From Neostapfia colusana (taxonomy: Eukaryota > Streptophyta > Magnoliopsida > Poales > Poaceae), in contig JASWHV010000001.1 of assembly GCA_030760725.1 (NCBI GenBank), positions 28,207,928 to 28,271,927 of the forward strand: DNA of 64,000 bases, read 5' to 3'. The translations under genes and the position numbers were made by a program. The notes beneath the pieces are model-generated. The model saw nothing but the letters and a program-made list of their open reading frames with translations. It ran no database searches and was not told where the DNA came from. Shown piece by piece: positions 1 through 11,072 of the stretch. Within the stretch, counting starts at the first letter, position 1, and every line of letters begins with the position of its first letter.

Positions 1-3000
1 CACCCCTAGCTTGAAATTGCACGTAGGTCGGGTATTTCGCAGTTTTCTAACGGCAACCGAAGCAAGGGACTGCGGGCGCACGGTGAAACCCTATTTGCCA
101 TCTTACCAGAGCTGTTTTGAAGCTATGTCGAGCTCCCTCATAGTTCACTGGTGCTGTAGCACCGTTTTTTCGAGCTGTTAGCGCGCTAGGTCTGCCGGCT
201 GACGCCGCCGAAGGTGTACCAAGACGCCGCACTGTCGCTAGCCACAGTAGAGGCCTTGCCGGCTCGGGGAGGTCTCACCGTCGTGCTCAGCGTGACGAAT
301 TAGTTCTCTGGCGCCGAGCAGGGGCTCGGGAGGAGGTTGGGAGAACGATTGCTGCGGAGCTCCAGCGAGGGGGGTGACGCGGGTGCGGGAACTGAACCGA
401 GGTTGAAGAAAGGTTCGGTAGGCTCCAGCAGTCAGTGAGAAGAAATTTAAAAACCCGATCATCTGTGGCTGTTGGATCCGGTGTGACTGCGCATTTGGAA
501 CTTTGTGGCCCCGTGTGCCTTTGTTTCAGCGAGTGACACGTAGCCCGGACCCACAGTCAGCGTTTAAACATTTTCAGAATTTCCAGTTTTCTGTTTAAAC
601 TTTGGAGAGCCACAACTTTGAGGAATGTCCAAAAATAGTCAAATAAATTTTTTTGGATTCCTCTCAGAGAGTACTATCCAGGAGTGCAGCCCAATATTTA
701 TGAAAATCCCTGGACTTGGCTCATTAATTCATATAAAAAAATCTTGTAGGAATTTTTCCAGGAGTTCTGTGTATTGGAAAATTCCCAAATTTGGGCAGGA
801 GATTCTTACAAAAACACTTGAACTCCTGTAAAAATTTAAGAGGCATTGGACCTAATTTGCTTGGACAAATGTGGTGTTAATTCCTTATGTCTCGGAAAAT
901 TGGAAATAGAACAGAGTTTATTTTCAGATTTTCCCCAATTCTTGTAAAGATCATATCTTTGTGTAAGAACTTCAAATTTAGTGATTCTAATTGAGTTAGA
1001 TTCAGATTTAAATACCCTATCCAGGTATGCAACCCAATTTGCATGAAAGCCAATAATTAATTTCGTAAAATTCTTTAAACTTATCAGTAAAAGAATTTTA
1101 GAGGGACTTTCGTTTATCCAAGAACCCTCAAATTTTGCCAGAATAATCCTTAGGACGTTATTGAACTCCTGTAAAACTTTTATCCCATTTAGAGTTGAAT
1201 TGTGTTGGAGAATTCAGATTTCAATGTACTGTATTTAAATGAATACAGAGACTTTTCAGAAATTGTCCCAGAGTTGGAAAAATCATTTCTGGGCAATTAT
1301 TAGTGCCAAAAATACTAGGAAAATTCATGCAGACTCTATGAACTATAATTGAAATTGTAGTTCACTAAGTTGGGCATGAACATGTCAGTTAATTCAGAAT
1401 TAATTTCTTTTTGCTTAATGTGACCAGGAATTCACATGCAAACTTTCAGCTCAAATTGAACCTTGGATCTTCCTGTCCTTATTCTCCAATCTTATGCATA
1501 TGAGAAAAACAAAGGGATTAGTGGAGAAATTATGGGAGATCCAATTTCCTTCCACTTTAGCTGCAATTTGGCAAACTAAATTGTCTGTGTAGTTTATGAG
1601 TTCCTGTAAAAAAATTCGAAGTCATTGGAGATCAGGATCTTTAGTTATGTCCAAATCATTAGAGCTCATCTTATAGGTCATTAGAAACTTAGCCAGGGAT
1701 GTAATGGAACATCTAAGATAGATTTAGTTCCTTTGAGTTCTTTGCACAACAGAGGCAACAACATCATCCTAGGATCTTCACACATCCTCTGTTCTTAAGA
1801 AATTTTAATCTATAAGTCTTTAAATTGCATTATAAAATACTATGCATATACATGTCGATAGGGTTCACAACGAAGGACTTCGACGGAGTCATCCTTTGAC
1901 GTGTGGATCAATTGAGGAAATTCAGAAAGATCAAGGGATCGAAGATCACTAACTGTTATTATATATACAACTACCCTGTAAAATAGGCAAGCTCCAATTT
2001 GCATTAACCCTTTTTATAAATTTTTACTGTTTTGAGAACTTGCTTTGAGCACCCACTTAACTCTTGCATTAGAGTCTTGTTTGAAACCCAAATGCATAGC
2101 CAAGTAAACCCTAGGTTGGGATTAGGTTGGAAAACCTCGTTAGCTACTGCAATGCTAAGATAGTGTAGGATTCGGTACAAGTCGAGTAGTTGGAACTACT
2201 CGCGAGAATAGGCTAGGGGCACATTGCTCGGGTAAAGATAGCAAATGAAACACATGGCAATAAAAATGAGACCGAGCGGAGAGTAAGGGCAGCAGGACTT
2301 TGGGGCCTGGGTGCCATAGCTCCGCTTGTGTCGATTGAGGACCGAGCCATGTGTGGGCCTGTTGAACAAGCTAGAACAGTACCGAAGACCAACCGGCTAT
2401 ATGGGAAACGGGAAACCGATGTAACTCGGGTAGCTGGGTGTTGAGGCATAGCTGGTCGTTCAAAGGGTAGATTGAGAGCTTGAGGTGTAAATCGGCTGGC
2501 TGGCGTCACTGTGGATGCGCGCGCAGAGACCTCTTGCTCGGGACGATTGGACCGGTTCAACATTTGGCTGACGGGTGAAAGGTGGTTGTGTACGACGTCC
2601 GTGATGGTTGCTGTAGGCAACATCGAGTACGGGCGTACGTGACGGGTTATTCGGGTAACCCTGCAGGTATAAATCGATTATAATTGCCGTTCCTCACGGT
2701 CAGTGAGTACCACTTGTTCACTGTACCGTGACGTAGAAAGAGCAGGCTAGATACATAATAAAATGGTGTTGATTGAAAGATGGACTTTGATTGTTAATGA
2801 TTTGTTGTAGTTTAGAGCTAATTAAAGTTCTTTTCAACTTTGGACAAAGTACATGAGAGAAATGTGTTTTCTTGTTTGATTGCGGCTCTCTCATGTGCCT
2901 TAGCGTAAGGTTCTCCACAACTTGCTGCTAAAACTTGAAAGTAAGGTTCAAATAAATAGGCGTGTCCTTTTGCAACTTACCTTCCTATTTCATATTGCCA

Positions 3001-3414
3001 TTCTAGCATATAGAGTTACATGTTTAGGTGAGACGGGTCAGTCTTGCTAAGCCTGTGTGCTCACGCTTGCTATATGAGTGGTTTTGCAGGTTAACCTCGG
3101 TGCTTATGAGAAGGTTGTCCGGTGAGACTCAGAGACTTCCGAGTCATTTAACACGTGGAGAACCCAGCCGCTGCCATATGACTTCGTGTTGCTAGGGAGA
3201 AGAGTCCGCGGGCTGGACATCTTCTTGAGTGCTTAGTAGTTATTTGACGTGAGATGATTATAGTCTTCCGCTGTAGTTATTTGCTGTAAATTATTTACAA
3301 AGAAACATTTGTAAGCTTCCGCTTTTGATTTATGTAATACATGTTTCCTTATATGTGTGCTGTTGGATGCCGCATATCACGGCACCACCCAATGCGATTC
3401 CCGGGCGAGTGGCA
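1..3414 (+). mobile_element. LTR of a Ty3/gypsy retrotransposon (family H), 5' part outside the window
   Basis: This stretch has no credible gene of its own. It reads in the same order as the LTRs of elements A and C: the block near 540-1000 (throttled around a gtttaaac and a gagagccacaactttg motif) matches the reverse complement of 24250-24660. The block gtacaagtcgagtagttgga near 2180 matches 42110, 50870 and 61400. The cctgcaggtataaatcga block near 2665 and the caccacccaatgcgattccc block near 3385 match the other LTR 3' ends. A predicted 3' splice site (gttttgcag) lies near 3090, as in the other families. No primer site follows the end, so this is a 3' or solo LTR, or its inner side was lost. 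The right edge is uncertain by about 20 bases because the expected CA terminus has diverged. Confidence 0.7.
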
Positions 3415-3623
3415 CGACCCCATGCGGACGTGGTGGACACCCTTTTTCAGTGTAGTAGCTCTAGAGAGAGCAGACGGTCTACGTTGTTGAGACACGTGCA
3501 CTCAGAGTTGTCGGGCATACCTGTTGCCTATCAGCGGACCGAGATAATTTGACTTAACAATCGTATTTCATTACATTAATAATTAATCTATTTATATCTC
3601 TTAAAACTATTATAATATTGCAG

Positions 3624-5735
3624 GATGACTCAGAGTCAGAGCCGAGGCCAAGGCGCCTTCTAAGCCACAGTCGGCTGAACACCCTTCTAGGAAGGCGGAC
3701 TACCATTCTGGGTCATCCAATGACATGGAGGCGCAGAGAAGGCGACGGACCAGGAGAAGCCATTATGTGGCTCTTCCTCTAGTTCCTAGAGAAGAAGCAA
3801 CATTGTCGGCTATTCGCTCTGTTGACAATAAGTAAGAAGCCCTTACATTGCAGCTTTAGAAAAGTATGTAGTGCTAAAACTCTTTGATGCACAATTATTC
3901 TTACAGCGGACGGGAGGACACTACATTCGAGAGTAGAGGATGTCAGAGACAGGTCAACACTGTCTTAGGGAACCTCGTGCGTTTGCACTACCCTGGTGAG
4001 GTCTCTAGCAGCGGTGACGATCATATCCCTGTCAAGTCATAGGATGATTACGCTTGCGCTACTGACCTGACATACGGGACTGCTCAAGGTGCAGTGTGGG
4101 CCGACTTCTAGGAAAGTATGTTTAATACATGTTTTAAATTTAGTTTTTCAATAGGTAGAATGTTTAATAACACTTATATTTCTGTCTTGTTGTAGAGACG
4201 GTACCGTTTGGCGAATCCAGCGGATGTTGAGCACGCGAGAACCATCTTCAACAAGAACGCCAGGAAGCTTGTTACATTGGAAATCACCTATGCCTGTATT
4301 GAAGCAACAAACGATTACTTGAATAGGTATCAAGGGTAGGAGCTTGTTCCGTTAGAGACGGCTCCGACACGTACTTGACGGAGGAGCAGTACACCAAGGT
4401 AAACTAGTAGTGTTTTAATTATGACTCTGATTTTGTAATGGTAACGTTACTTAAATAAATTACTAAATGCATGTAGGTGAGAATTTCTTGGTTGGAAGAC
4501 CGTCCGGAGGCTTACCGGGCCCTCTGTCAGCTGTGGTCCAGCAGGGACTTGGGCGCCAAGTCCAAGAGGGCCCGACAATGCAGAGGGTCTACAAAAGGCC
4601 ATACGTATGGTCCGAATGGACATATACGTTTGGCTAAACGAATGGTAATGAAAATACCTATGAAACTATATTTATAGTATATTTATGCTACTGACTCGTA
4701 CTTAAGGAAAACGAGCTCGGTGAATGACCGAGCGATGTTCAGGTGTGGAAAAGAGGTCAGAGGGCAAGTGACCCTTCACAGCCCGACCAGCTGTGCACTC
4801 CGGTGGCGACAGCTCGACTGGTGAGTCCTCGAGTTGCTTTACGTTATTTCTAAGTAACATTTTTATTGACACGTTTTATGTATTGCTTGTATTTGTAGGA
4901 AAAGTATGGGGAGGAGGCGGTGAATATTCACGGTGAAGACTACGATTGGCAGATACTCTTAATCTTTTTTTTATAGTTGTGCCATTTTCGATGGAGTGGT
5001 TGACTCGAGGGAGGCAAGGCCTTCGAGGGTCTTCTCCTCACAGTCTTCATCCGCTAGACCCAGCCAACGGATGTCGCAAAGGGACCTAGAGTTGCAGAGT
5101 ATCTTGGAGGAGCTACGCCTTACAAAGGAGAAGGTCCAGAAGCAAGAAGTACTTGCCAAGGCCAGAGAGGAGTATCAAGCTAGCTACTTGGCACAGATGC
5201 ATGCAGTGATATAGGTAAGAACTTAAAATGCCAAACATCTATATTGTTTAATTAGTAATAATGTGCTAATGCATTGCTATCATAGGCCTTAGCCCAGGAG
5301 CATGGGCAGCAGGTTGCCATTCCCTCATGGCAGCCGCCGATAGAGCCACAGGTGTCGGCGGAGCCACAGATGCCTTCTTCATCAGCATAGGTAAGCACCA
5401 CTTCTTAAAATCAATAGAAATTATATTACTATAGCAAACCAAGACAAAATTAGTCAAACATGACCAGACATCGATAAACCTAGCTGTATCTAGGATATTT
5501 TAGCAAAACAAAGACAAATTTATCCAGACATGCTCAATTCTACCTCGTCATAAGCAAAGTTAGTGAAACATACACTTTTGAAACTAAAACTTGTCTAACA
5601 ACACTTGTACATCACAGGGATCGGTGGCGAGGCTCACACTCCATCGCTGCAGCCACCGGCACCTGGAGCATGACGCGAGGACGACATTCCAGGCTCCGAA
5701 GGTAGCGGGCGTGGGAGTGTGTAGCGGTATGAATT
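3624..5735 (+). pseudogene. En/Spm-type plant transposon protein, multi-exon remnant
   Basis: A chain of exon-like open segments separated by short AT-rich gaps with GT/AG borders. At 3905-4113 the frame reads SRGCQRQVNTVLGNLVRLHY and later VWADF. At 4196-4400 it reads RRYRLANPADVEHARTIFNK. At 4477-4642 it reads ISWLEDRPEAYRALCQLWSS and GHTYGPNGHIRLAKRM, followed by a gtaatg donor. At 4709-4819 it reads VWKRGQRASDPSQPDQLCTP. At 4898-4965 it reads EKYGEEAVNIHGEDYDW. At 4978-5214 there is a coiled-coil-like tail, with further short exons at 5285 and 5617. This order is that of the second (non-DDE) protein of grass CACTA elements related to the Ptta/En/Spm family, which is thought to bind subterminal repeats. 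In-frame stops (for example TAG at about 4038 and 4111, apparently from TGG) show that it is dead. Exon borders are read by eye. Confidence 0.7.
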
Positions 5736-5849
5736 TCATATTTGAAACTATTGTAATGTGAACTGTATGTCATGTATATATGTGTTTTTGTATCTGCCTG
5801 TGAGCTGGCCATCGTGCCAGGTTAGCATTTTTCTATTTTTTAATTACAT

Positions 5850-6176
5850 TGCTTATTTATGACGGCCTAGAGGTGGTCGTCGTAAATAAGCCTGTGTTAT
5901 TTAGGACGGCCAGCTCCTGGCCATCATAAATAACCTACCAAAGGGTGCCAGCTAGCTCGCACCCTCTCAGTAAGTTACGACGGCCTGTTTAGGCCGTCGT
6001 AAATAACTTATTTACGACGGAGGTCGTTGTAAATAAGCTTATTTACGACCGATCACTTGTGACGTCCGGATGTTGTCGTAAATAAGGAATAACTGCCGTA
6101 AATAAGTTAATTATAATGGTTAGTGGCTTAATTACGATGGTTTATGCCGTCGTAATTGATCGTGTTTCCTGTAGTG
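5850..6176. repeat. Subterminal palindrome array of the CACTA element
   Basis: At least four imperfect hairpins in tandem: about 5853-5888 (tatttatgacgg paired with gtcgtcgtaaata), 5898-5936 (ttatttaggacggcc paired with ggccatcataaataa), 5976-6003 (ttacgacggcctgtttaggccgtcgtaa, described here in two halves: ttacgacggcc and ggccgtcgtaa) and 6006-6040 (cttatttacgacgg paired with gtcgttgtaaataag). Further half-sites continue to the terminus. In this superfamily such repeats are the binding sites of the element's own accessory protein. Confidence 0.8.
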
Positions 6177-6377
6177 GAGGCCACGTGCGGAGGGGTTGGC
6201 GACGTCGACATATGAGGGAGGTCTTTGGGGATGAGGCTGGAGGTGGGTGGCAGCGAGGCTGCCGCGGATGCAGCTGGAGGCAGGCGGTGGCGCGAGGGGA
6301 AGGGGAGAGGAGGCTGGGGTGGCGGCCGGGGGCGGAGTGGAATGGGGTATGCTTCAGAAGAAGGTTCAGGAATAAAA
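6177..6377. other. Unassigned GC-rich stretch between CACTA end and LTR F
   Basis: About 200 bases of G-rich sequence on the plus strand. Read on the minus strand it resembles the C-rich promoter side of the neighbouring LTRs (compare 9700-9960), so it may be the flank into which LTR F inserted. Both-strand open frames here are a consequence of high GC. Nothing else is recognisable. Confidence 0.3.
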
Positions 6378-6469
6378 TGTCAGGACCCTCCTTTCCTAGG
6401 GCCCACTTGTGCATCCCGTACCGATCCCTGGATCAGTAATTGGTACGCACAATAGAATGTATCGAGTTC

Positions 6470-6475
6470 TTTATT
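6470..6475 (-). promoter_or_regulatory. AATAAA poly(A) signal in LTR F
   Basis: The plus strand reads tttatt, i.e. AATAAA on the minus strand, about 150 bases downstream of the stop of the acidic segment at 6624-6676. Confidence 0.45.
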
Positions 6476-6623
6476 CTCAACGGGACCATTATGGTCTTAC
6501 AGGAAAGTCTTAAGTTACAATTCATGGGCCTCGTAGGGTCACTGGACATAGAAGGACAAGGTCGAACTACAGCAGAATAGGTGACAACCAGCCCCTCAGG
6601 CAGCCTTCGGCGCAGGACTAGAC

Positions 6624-6676
6624 CTACTCGTCATTGAATCGCGCTTCGTCTTCTTCTTCCCTTTCCTCTTCTGCTT
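6624..6676 (-). other. Predicted last exon of the LTR acidic mini-gene (family F)
   Basis: On the minus strand a pyrimidine-rich tract ending in cctcag is followed by 2 bases and then 17 codons reading AEEEREEEDEARFNDE and a TAG stop. The two leading bases complete the codon left open by the 1-base overhang at the F GC donor (8089). Length is 53 bases (2 + 51). The peptide is almost entirely acidic. It corresponds in position and phase to the last exons at 51704, 62240, 42945, 13342, 20264 (minus) and 37528 (minus). Coding status is an inference. Confidence 0.45.
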
Positions 6677-8082
6677 CTGAGGATTGTGAAAAAAGCAAGA
6701 GTGAGTATGGAAGGTACTCAGCAAGCCCTAACACTGCTCAAGGGGATGTGTTTCATGCATGGGGGTTGTAGCAAGGCGTGGCCATATGGATTAGAGTTGC
6801 TGAAAAGCATTCATGCAGGGTCTCTTTTGAAAGGGGTTTTGCAAAGCAAAAAGGGATAAATTTATCATGATTTTAGTTGGTGGGACCCGAGGGATTTGAG
6901 CTCCATCCCGCCAGTTCCCTATATTTTATTCGAACGTTCAAGCCCCATGGCTTTACTAGTTTCGGCACATAGCCGTAATATCCAAAACACGGCAAACAAT
7001 GCCACCCAATCTACATCAAGGAAATGTACTAAGACTAATCAACAGGAGCTTAGAACATAGTGTGTCAAGACAGTGACAAAGATTATCCAGATTTTAACAC
7101 TGTTAGGTTGTACACTTTACTCACAGGTCATGCACTACTAGCAAGGGGGTAGCATAACATTCACCTCGTGTTCCCTGAGTAACCCCACAATCACACCTCG
7201 GGATGCACCCAGGGGCTATTTGAGCAATCACTCTCCAAGCCGGATTACGGGTAATGACTCCCCCGTGTATTTTCCTAGTCTCCCATGCCCGATTGGCCGC
7301 TAGATGGCTCATGTGGATATCACCAAGAAGGTAGAGGGAGTCCTGTCCATACAGGCTATGTGGTTGTACGAAATAACCATGACGAGGTCATATGAACCGG
7401 TCCTTAGGTTGGTGAGGCGTCTTCATCAAGTCCGCGGCAGGTGGACTACACTGAAGCACATGACTACTCAGTCACCATATCTCGCCTCAACCGTCCCTTT
7501 TCCCCACTTCACCCTACACCGGTTATACGACATGATTCCCTCAACCCACCTCCTAACTCACAGCACCAAGACACCCTTCAACACTTTTCGCAAATATGAT
7601 GAGTAGTTGCAGTGAGTTGCGATGCGAACATCGCAGGGGTCCCTAAACTTTCTACTTTCAAAGAAACACACACACCATCACTTTATAGTGCGATGACAGG
7701 ACCTTAGGGCATCAAGGAGGTAAGTTATCAAGGTCAACAAGGGGTCCGTGGTACTTCATATGTCAATCACGTGACTGTTACCATTCAAATATTCTGGCCT
7801 TGGATGACGGAGATAGTACGCTACTTGCTAGTGTAACGGCTAACCGATGTCATCGAGCTACGTTACTAAAGAGCAAGTAACCACCATCAATGTCAAATCA
7901 TCATCATGAAGTTATAAAACTATCGCATCGGTTAGAATACTTACATAGTGACACTACCACTGGTCAAGTGAGTCTTAGCTGCAACAACATTAAAAAATAC
8001 CCACGGAAAACATGCATGGTAAAACAGGCTATTAGAATAATTTTGTAAAAATCATAGGAGCAATCATGATCAAGGAGTTAGA

Positions 8083-8153
8083 GCTTGCCTTCAAAGGCTT
8101 CTAGAAATTCCTCGTAGTCCGGGTCTTCGAGTTCCTCGTCGCTTCCTCGTTTT
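8083..8153 (-). other. Predicted internal exon and GC donor of the LTR mini-gene (family F)
   Basis: Minus strand: after ttactatag an open segment (8153 to 8089) reads RGSDEELEDPDYEEFLEAFE and ends with one base before GCAAGC (8088-8083). Eleven of these twenty residues are acidic. It ends in the same phase as the matching segments in families A, B, D and E. The upstream acceptor leaves one rather than two leading bases, unlike the other families, so the 5' border or the link to a first exon is doubtful here. A possible first exon is on the minus strand at about 9482-9564 (ATG, then a gtaagc donor). Confidence 0.35.
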
Positions 8154-10090
8154 CTATAGTAAGTAATTCACACGGATCAGCGTTGATTCCATAAGAACTC
8201 CAAGAAATCTACATAAAGCCCTAGTAGTGTAATCGTAGGGGGTCTTATAGAAGCTTTGGTATAAGGTATACTTTAGTTGCGGCTTGAGTGGGGGGTTTCG
8301 TCGCTTGGGTAGTTAAACACAAGTTTACCCTAGATCCCTGAAATGTATTTTACAAGTTTTGTGTACACTAGGGGTATCATTAGCAATTCCTTTCGTGTAC
8401 AGAGGCTGTAAGGTGGATCCGAAGGCCCAGCGCAGTTCTTGTGTCTCTGATGCACATGGATCAAGTCCACATAACCGATTTCTACTGGTCCCCGTGGGCT
8501 GGGGCGAAGTGGCAGTGATGTGGCAGCTGACCAGGCTGCCGCGGTGGCCGCCACTTCAGCCGTCGAGCTACCCAGAGTCTGCCCCTGGTGACATGGCGCT
8601 GACCTGGCTACCATGTATGCATGTCTATCTATGTGTCATGCCACATGGCACCAAGTGTGCGCCAAACTGGCTAGGGGGGGGGTCCTCAGGGCACTGTTCC
8701 ATGGAACCGAACCTAGCCTATAGCCGCTGGATCTGTGGTCCACACGGACCAAGCCCACGGTGGCTCAGGCGGGGCACGCGGGCTGGCTGGCGCCCGCGTG
8801 GTGCTGACTCAGCTGCCACGTCCGCACGCCTTCCTGCGTGGCCTGCCACTTGGATGCCACGTGAGCGGGTGGCCGGGGCGGCTGCCAGCACAGCGGGGGT
8901 GGCCGGCGGCCAGCCGGAACTGCGCTGTTTTGCTTTCCGGTTCAACCTAATGTGGTGTCGACATTCCTCCCGTCGCGGGGAGTCAAGGTGTGGGGTTCCT
9001 AGCTGGACTTGCTCACTGGAACGGCACCAACGGCTCGCCGGAGTTGCTCGCGACGGCGGTGCTCGACGGAGTAACCGTTACGCTTGTTTTCTCCCGTGTT
9101 TGATCACCCCTACACGTTCATGGGCACGGGGGGGAAGTGGTTACGGGACTTGGCCAGACCGTAGGGGGTCCCTTGGCGACAGGCGATGGGCTGCAATGGA
9201 GAGGGACGGCGGTGCTCGGTGAACTTGAGTGTGTGGCTGCTTTCTACCCATTTGGCGATGCTACACACGTTCACTGAGGCGGGGGAAACGTCCTAGAGGA
9301 CTCGACCGAGCCGGGGAGTGCCCCACGGCAGCCGGCGACGACGTGCAGTGGCGAGGGCGGCGGCCCAACAGTGCGCGCGACCTAGGACAATTCAGCTTGT
9401 GTGTCGGCGTGTGAACAAGATTTATGGGGTGCTGAGGATGCTCTATAACGAAAGAAAAGAGGGGAAGGGTGCTTACCGGCAGCGGATTCGGGGAGATGAC
9501 CGGAGTTGGGGAAGAATCGCGAAACCCAAAATTGGGCTCGATGAGAGCTCGATTCCGCTTGCATATGGCCTTGGGAGCTTCGGTGGAGTGCTGCGGCGCT
9601 TGTGGACGGGCGATGGGGTCCTTAAGTAGTTCGGCAAGGTCGGTTCCGCGTCGAGGCGGTGGCCGCTCGGGTGGACACGGCAGCGCACGTGACGAGGCAG
9701 GGAGAAAGGGGCACGTTCCTGGTGGCAGCTCCGTGTCTTGCGGGTGGTATATGCAGGAGGGCATGGGGCGGGCATGATGCGATGGGGAAGATGGGCACCG
9801 GCGGGATTTCGGGCATTGAAGGAACCGGTGGCGTCCAGATATTGAAGAAGGCGGTGGAGAACTTGGGCCGGGCTGGCCGGGCCACGTGCAAGGAGAGGAG
9901 GAGGTGGGCTGCGTTGGAAGAAAGAGGGGGAGAGGAAAGGGGCTGTGCTGGCTGGGGTAAGGAGTAAAATGGGCTCAGCCCAGGAAGGAGGGAAATTTTG
10001 ATTATTTTCAGGATCCAATTTTGAATTCAGATTTGGCTTGTCCTGGGTAGTTCACGTAGTAATTTGTTTTAACATCTTTCCATACCAGTT

Positions 10091-10127
10091 TAGGTTATGG
10101 GATTTGAATTAAAGTCTTTCCATACCC
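10091..10127. other. Short unassigned spacer between LTR F and the microsatellite
   Basis: The sequence tctttccatacc occurs at about 10075 and again at about 10116, which could mark a small duplication at the junction. Nothing else is recognisable. Confidence 0.25.
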
Positions 10128-10162
<35 letters not shown>

Positions 10163-10167
10163 CGCGT
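10128..10167. repeat. (GT)n(GC)n microsatellite
   Basis: About 27 bases of alternating gt followed directly by about 13 bases of alternating gc. It sits at the left edge of the G LTR fragment, so it may have grown at or near an insertion or recombination junction. Confidence 0.9.
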
Positions 10168-11072
10168 GAACATACATGTGCTACCTGAGTTATTATTTTC
10201 TTACTTGATTTATTTACGGCATTGGAGTGACGGGTGAACGGTTGCTGCATGCAACGTAAGAAAGAGCTCTTGTGTGAGTCTTTCGAGATTGATGTATGTG
10301 TCGTGTGTTCCGGGTGTGTCCTGATTCGAATCACCGTCCCTCGCGGTTATATGAGTACCACTTGTTCACTGAGTTGTGACGTAGTAATTACTTCCAGATG
10401 AAGTGAGATGAATCATTGCTGTTGTGAAGTTCTTAAGTTCATTGTATTGCAAACGATGTATGCTATAGTTATAGAGCTCACTAAGTTTATCTTCCACTTT
10501 AGACATAACCACATCGAAGGAAAGCGTTTCTTGTTTGATTGTGGACTTCCGATGTGAGGGCTGCCTAAGGCATATTAATCTGCTGCTATAAAACTGAAAG
10601 TAAGTATTAACATGTAGGCGTGTCTTTATTGTAACATATTTGTCCTATATTATAAATTCCTGCATGTAGAGTTTCATGTTAGGAGCGTCGGTTAATTCTT
10701 GCTGAGCCATCGTGCTCACGGTTGCATTATTAGTGTTTTGCAGGTTATATAAAATTTACTATGAAGATGGTTGTACGGTGAGACATCGGAGACTCACCAT
10801 AAACCCTGCCGCTGCACTCACCTTTGTGGAAGCTAGTAAGAAGAGTCCGTGGGCTGGATGTCTTCTCTTTTGCATAGTTAGGACCGAGAGTTCGTGTGTA
10901 TGTATATTCCGCTGCGTGTACCTTCGTGGTACATTATTTTGTAAATGACACTATGTTGATAAATAAAAGACTCTGTACGTTTATGGTTCTTTTCGTGTAT
11001 GCTGTTGGGTGCCGCATCGCACGGCACCACCCAATGTGTATCCTGGAGTGTGGATCCCGGAAGGGGTTCCCT
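10168..11072 (+). mobile_element. LTR 3' fragment, C-like (family G)
   Basis: Plus-strand match to the reverse complement of the C LTR (32522-33350): the block around ttgctgcatgcaacgtaag at 10245, the block gattcgaatcaccgtccctc at about 10323, the predicted acceptor gttttgcag at 10735, and gccgcatcgcacggcaccac at about 11011. After the acceptor an open frame reads YYEDGCTVRHRR, comparable with YEEGCSVRQ in the C LTR. The right edge near 11060-11075 grades into the E LTR. The left part of this LTR is missing. Only the last quarter of the LTR is present. Confidence 0.7.

Larger units (their letters stand above)
3415..6176 (+). mobile_element. CACTA (En/Spm) transposon, 3' part, left end missing
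   Basis: The right end is the sequence cctgtagtg at 6168-6176, the reverse complement of a CACTACAGG terminus. It is preceded by about 320 bases of subterminal repeats built on ttatttacgacgg. Inside are remnants of an En/Spm-type protein gene (see next entry). I could not find a matching CACTA terminus on the left: the sequence passes directly from the H LTR into coding remnants near 3415-3620, so the left end is deleted or too diverged. The three bases after the right end are gag, but no paired target duplication can be confirmed. Superfamily assignment is firm from the terminus, hairpins and protein together; autonomy is excluded because no transposase (TNPD-like) region is present. Confidence 0.8.
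6378..10090 (-). mobile_element. LTR of a Ty3/gypsy-type element (family F), minus orientation
   Basis: Starts at 6378 with tgtcaggacc, so the minus-strand LTR ends ggtcctgaca. It contains, in minus orientation, an AATAAA signal at 6470-6475, the block gtactcagcaag near 6716 shared with LTRs D and E, a GC-type donor at 8083-8088, and a C-rich, promoter-like region at about 9640-10015 resembling the upstream half of the E LTR (gggctgagccc against gggccgaatcc). No primer site adjoins 6378, so this is a 3' or solo LTR. The five bases before it are taaaa, but I found no matching duplicate near 10000-10100, so the right boundary is approximate and may be truncated. The region has no protein gene apart from the short LTR segments listed separately. 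Confidence 0.55.

Noticed and set aside
3400..3460. Possible CACTA left terminus (gtgtagtag at about 3449)
   Set aside because: Wrong orientation and context for a CACTACAGG end; no matching subterminal repeats follow.
5853..6100. CRISPR-like or miRNA-precursor array
   Set aside because: The repeats are palindromic, degenerate and at a CACTA terminus in a plant genome; the transposon explanation is sufficient.
6373..6377. taaaa as target duplication of LTR F
   Set aside because: No copy of taaaa next to a TG/CA terminus near 10000-10100; taaaa at about 9965 is not beside an LTR end.
8359..9222. 287-codon plus-strand open frame
   Set aside because: Lies antisense to LTR F in a GC-rich stretch where several frames on both strands are open; composition is arginine/glycine/proline-rich without domain character.
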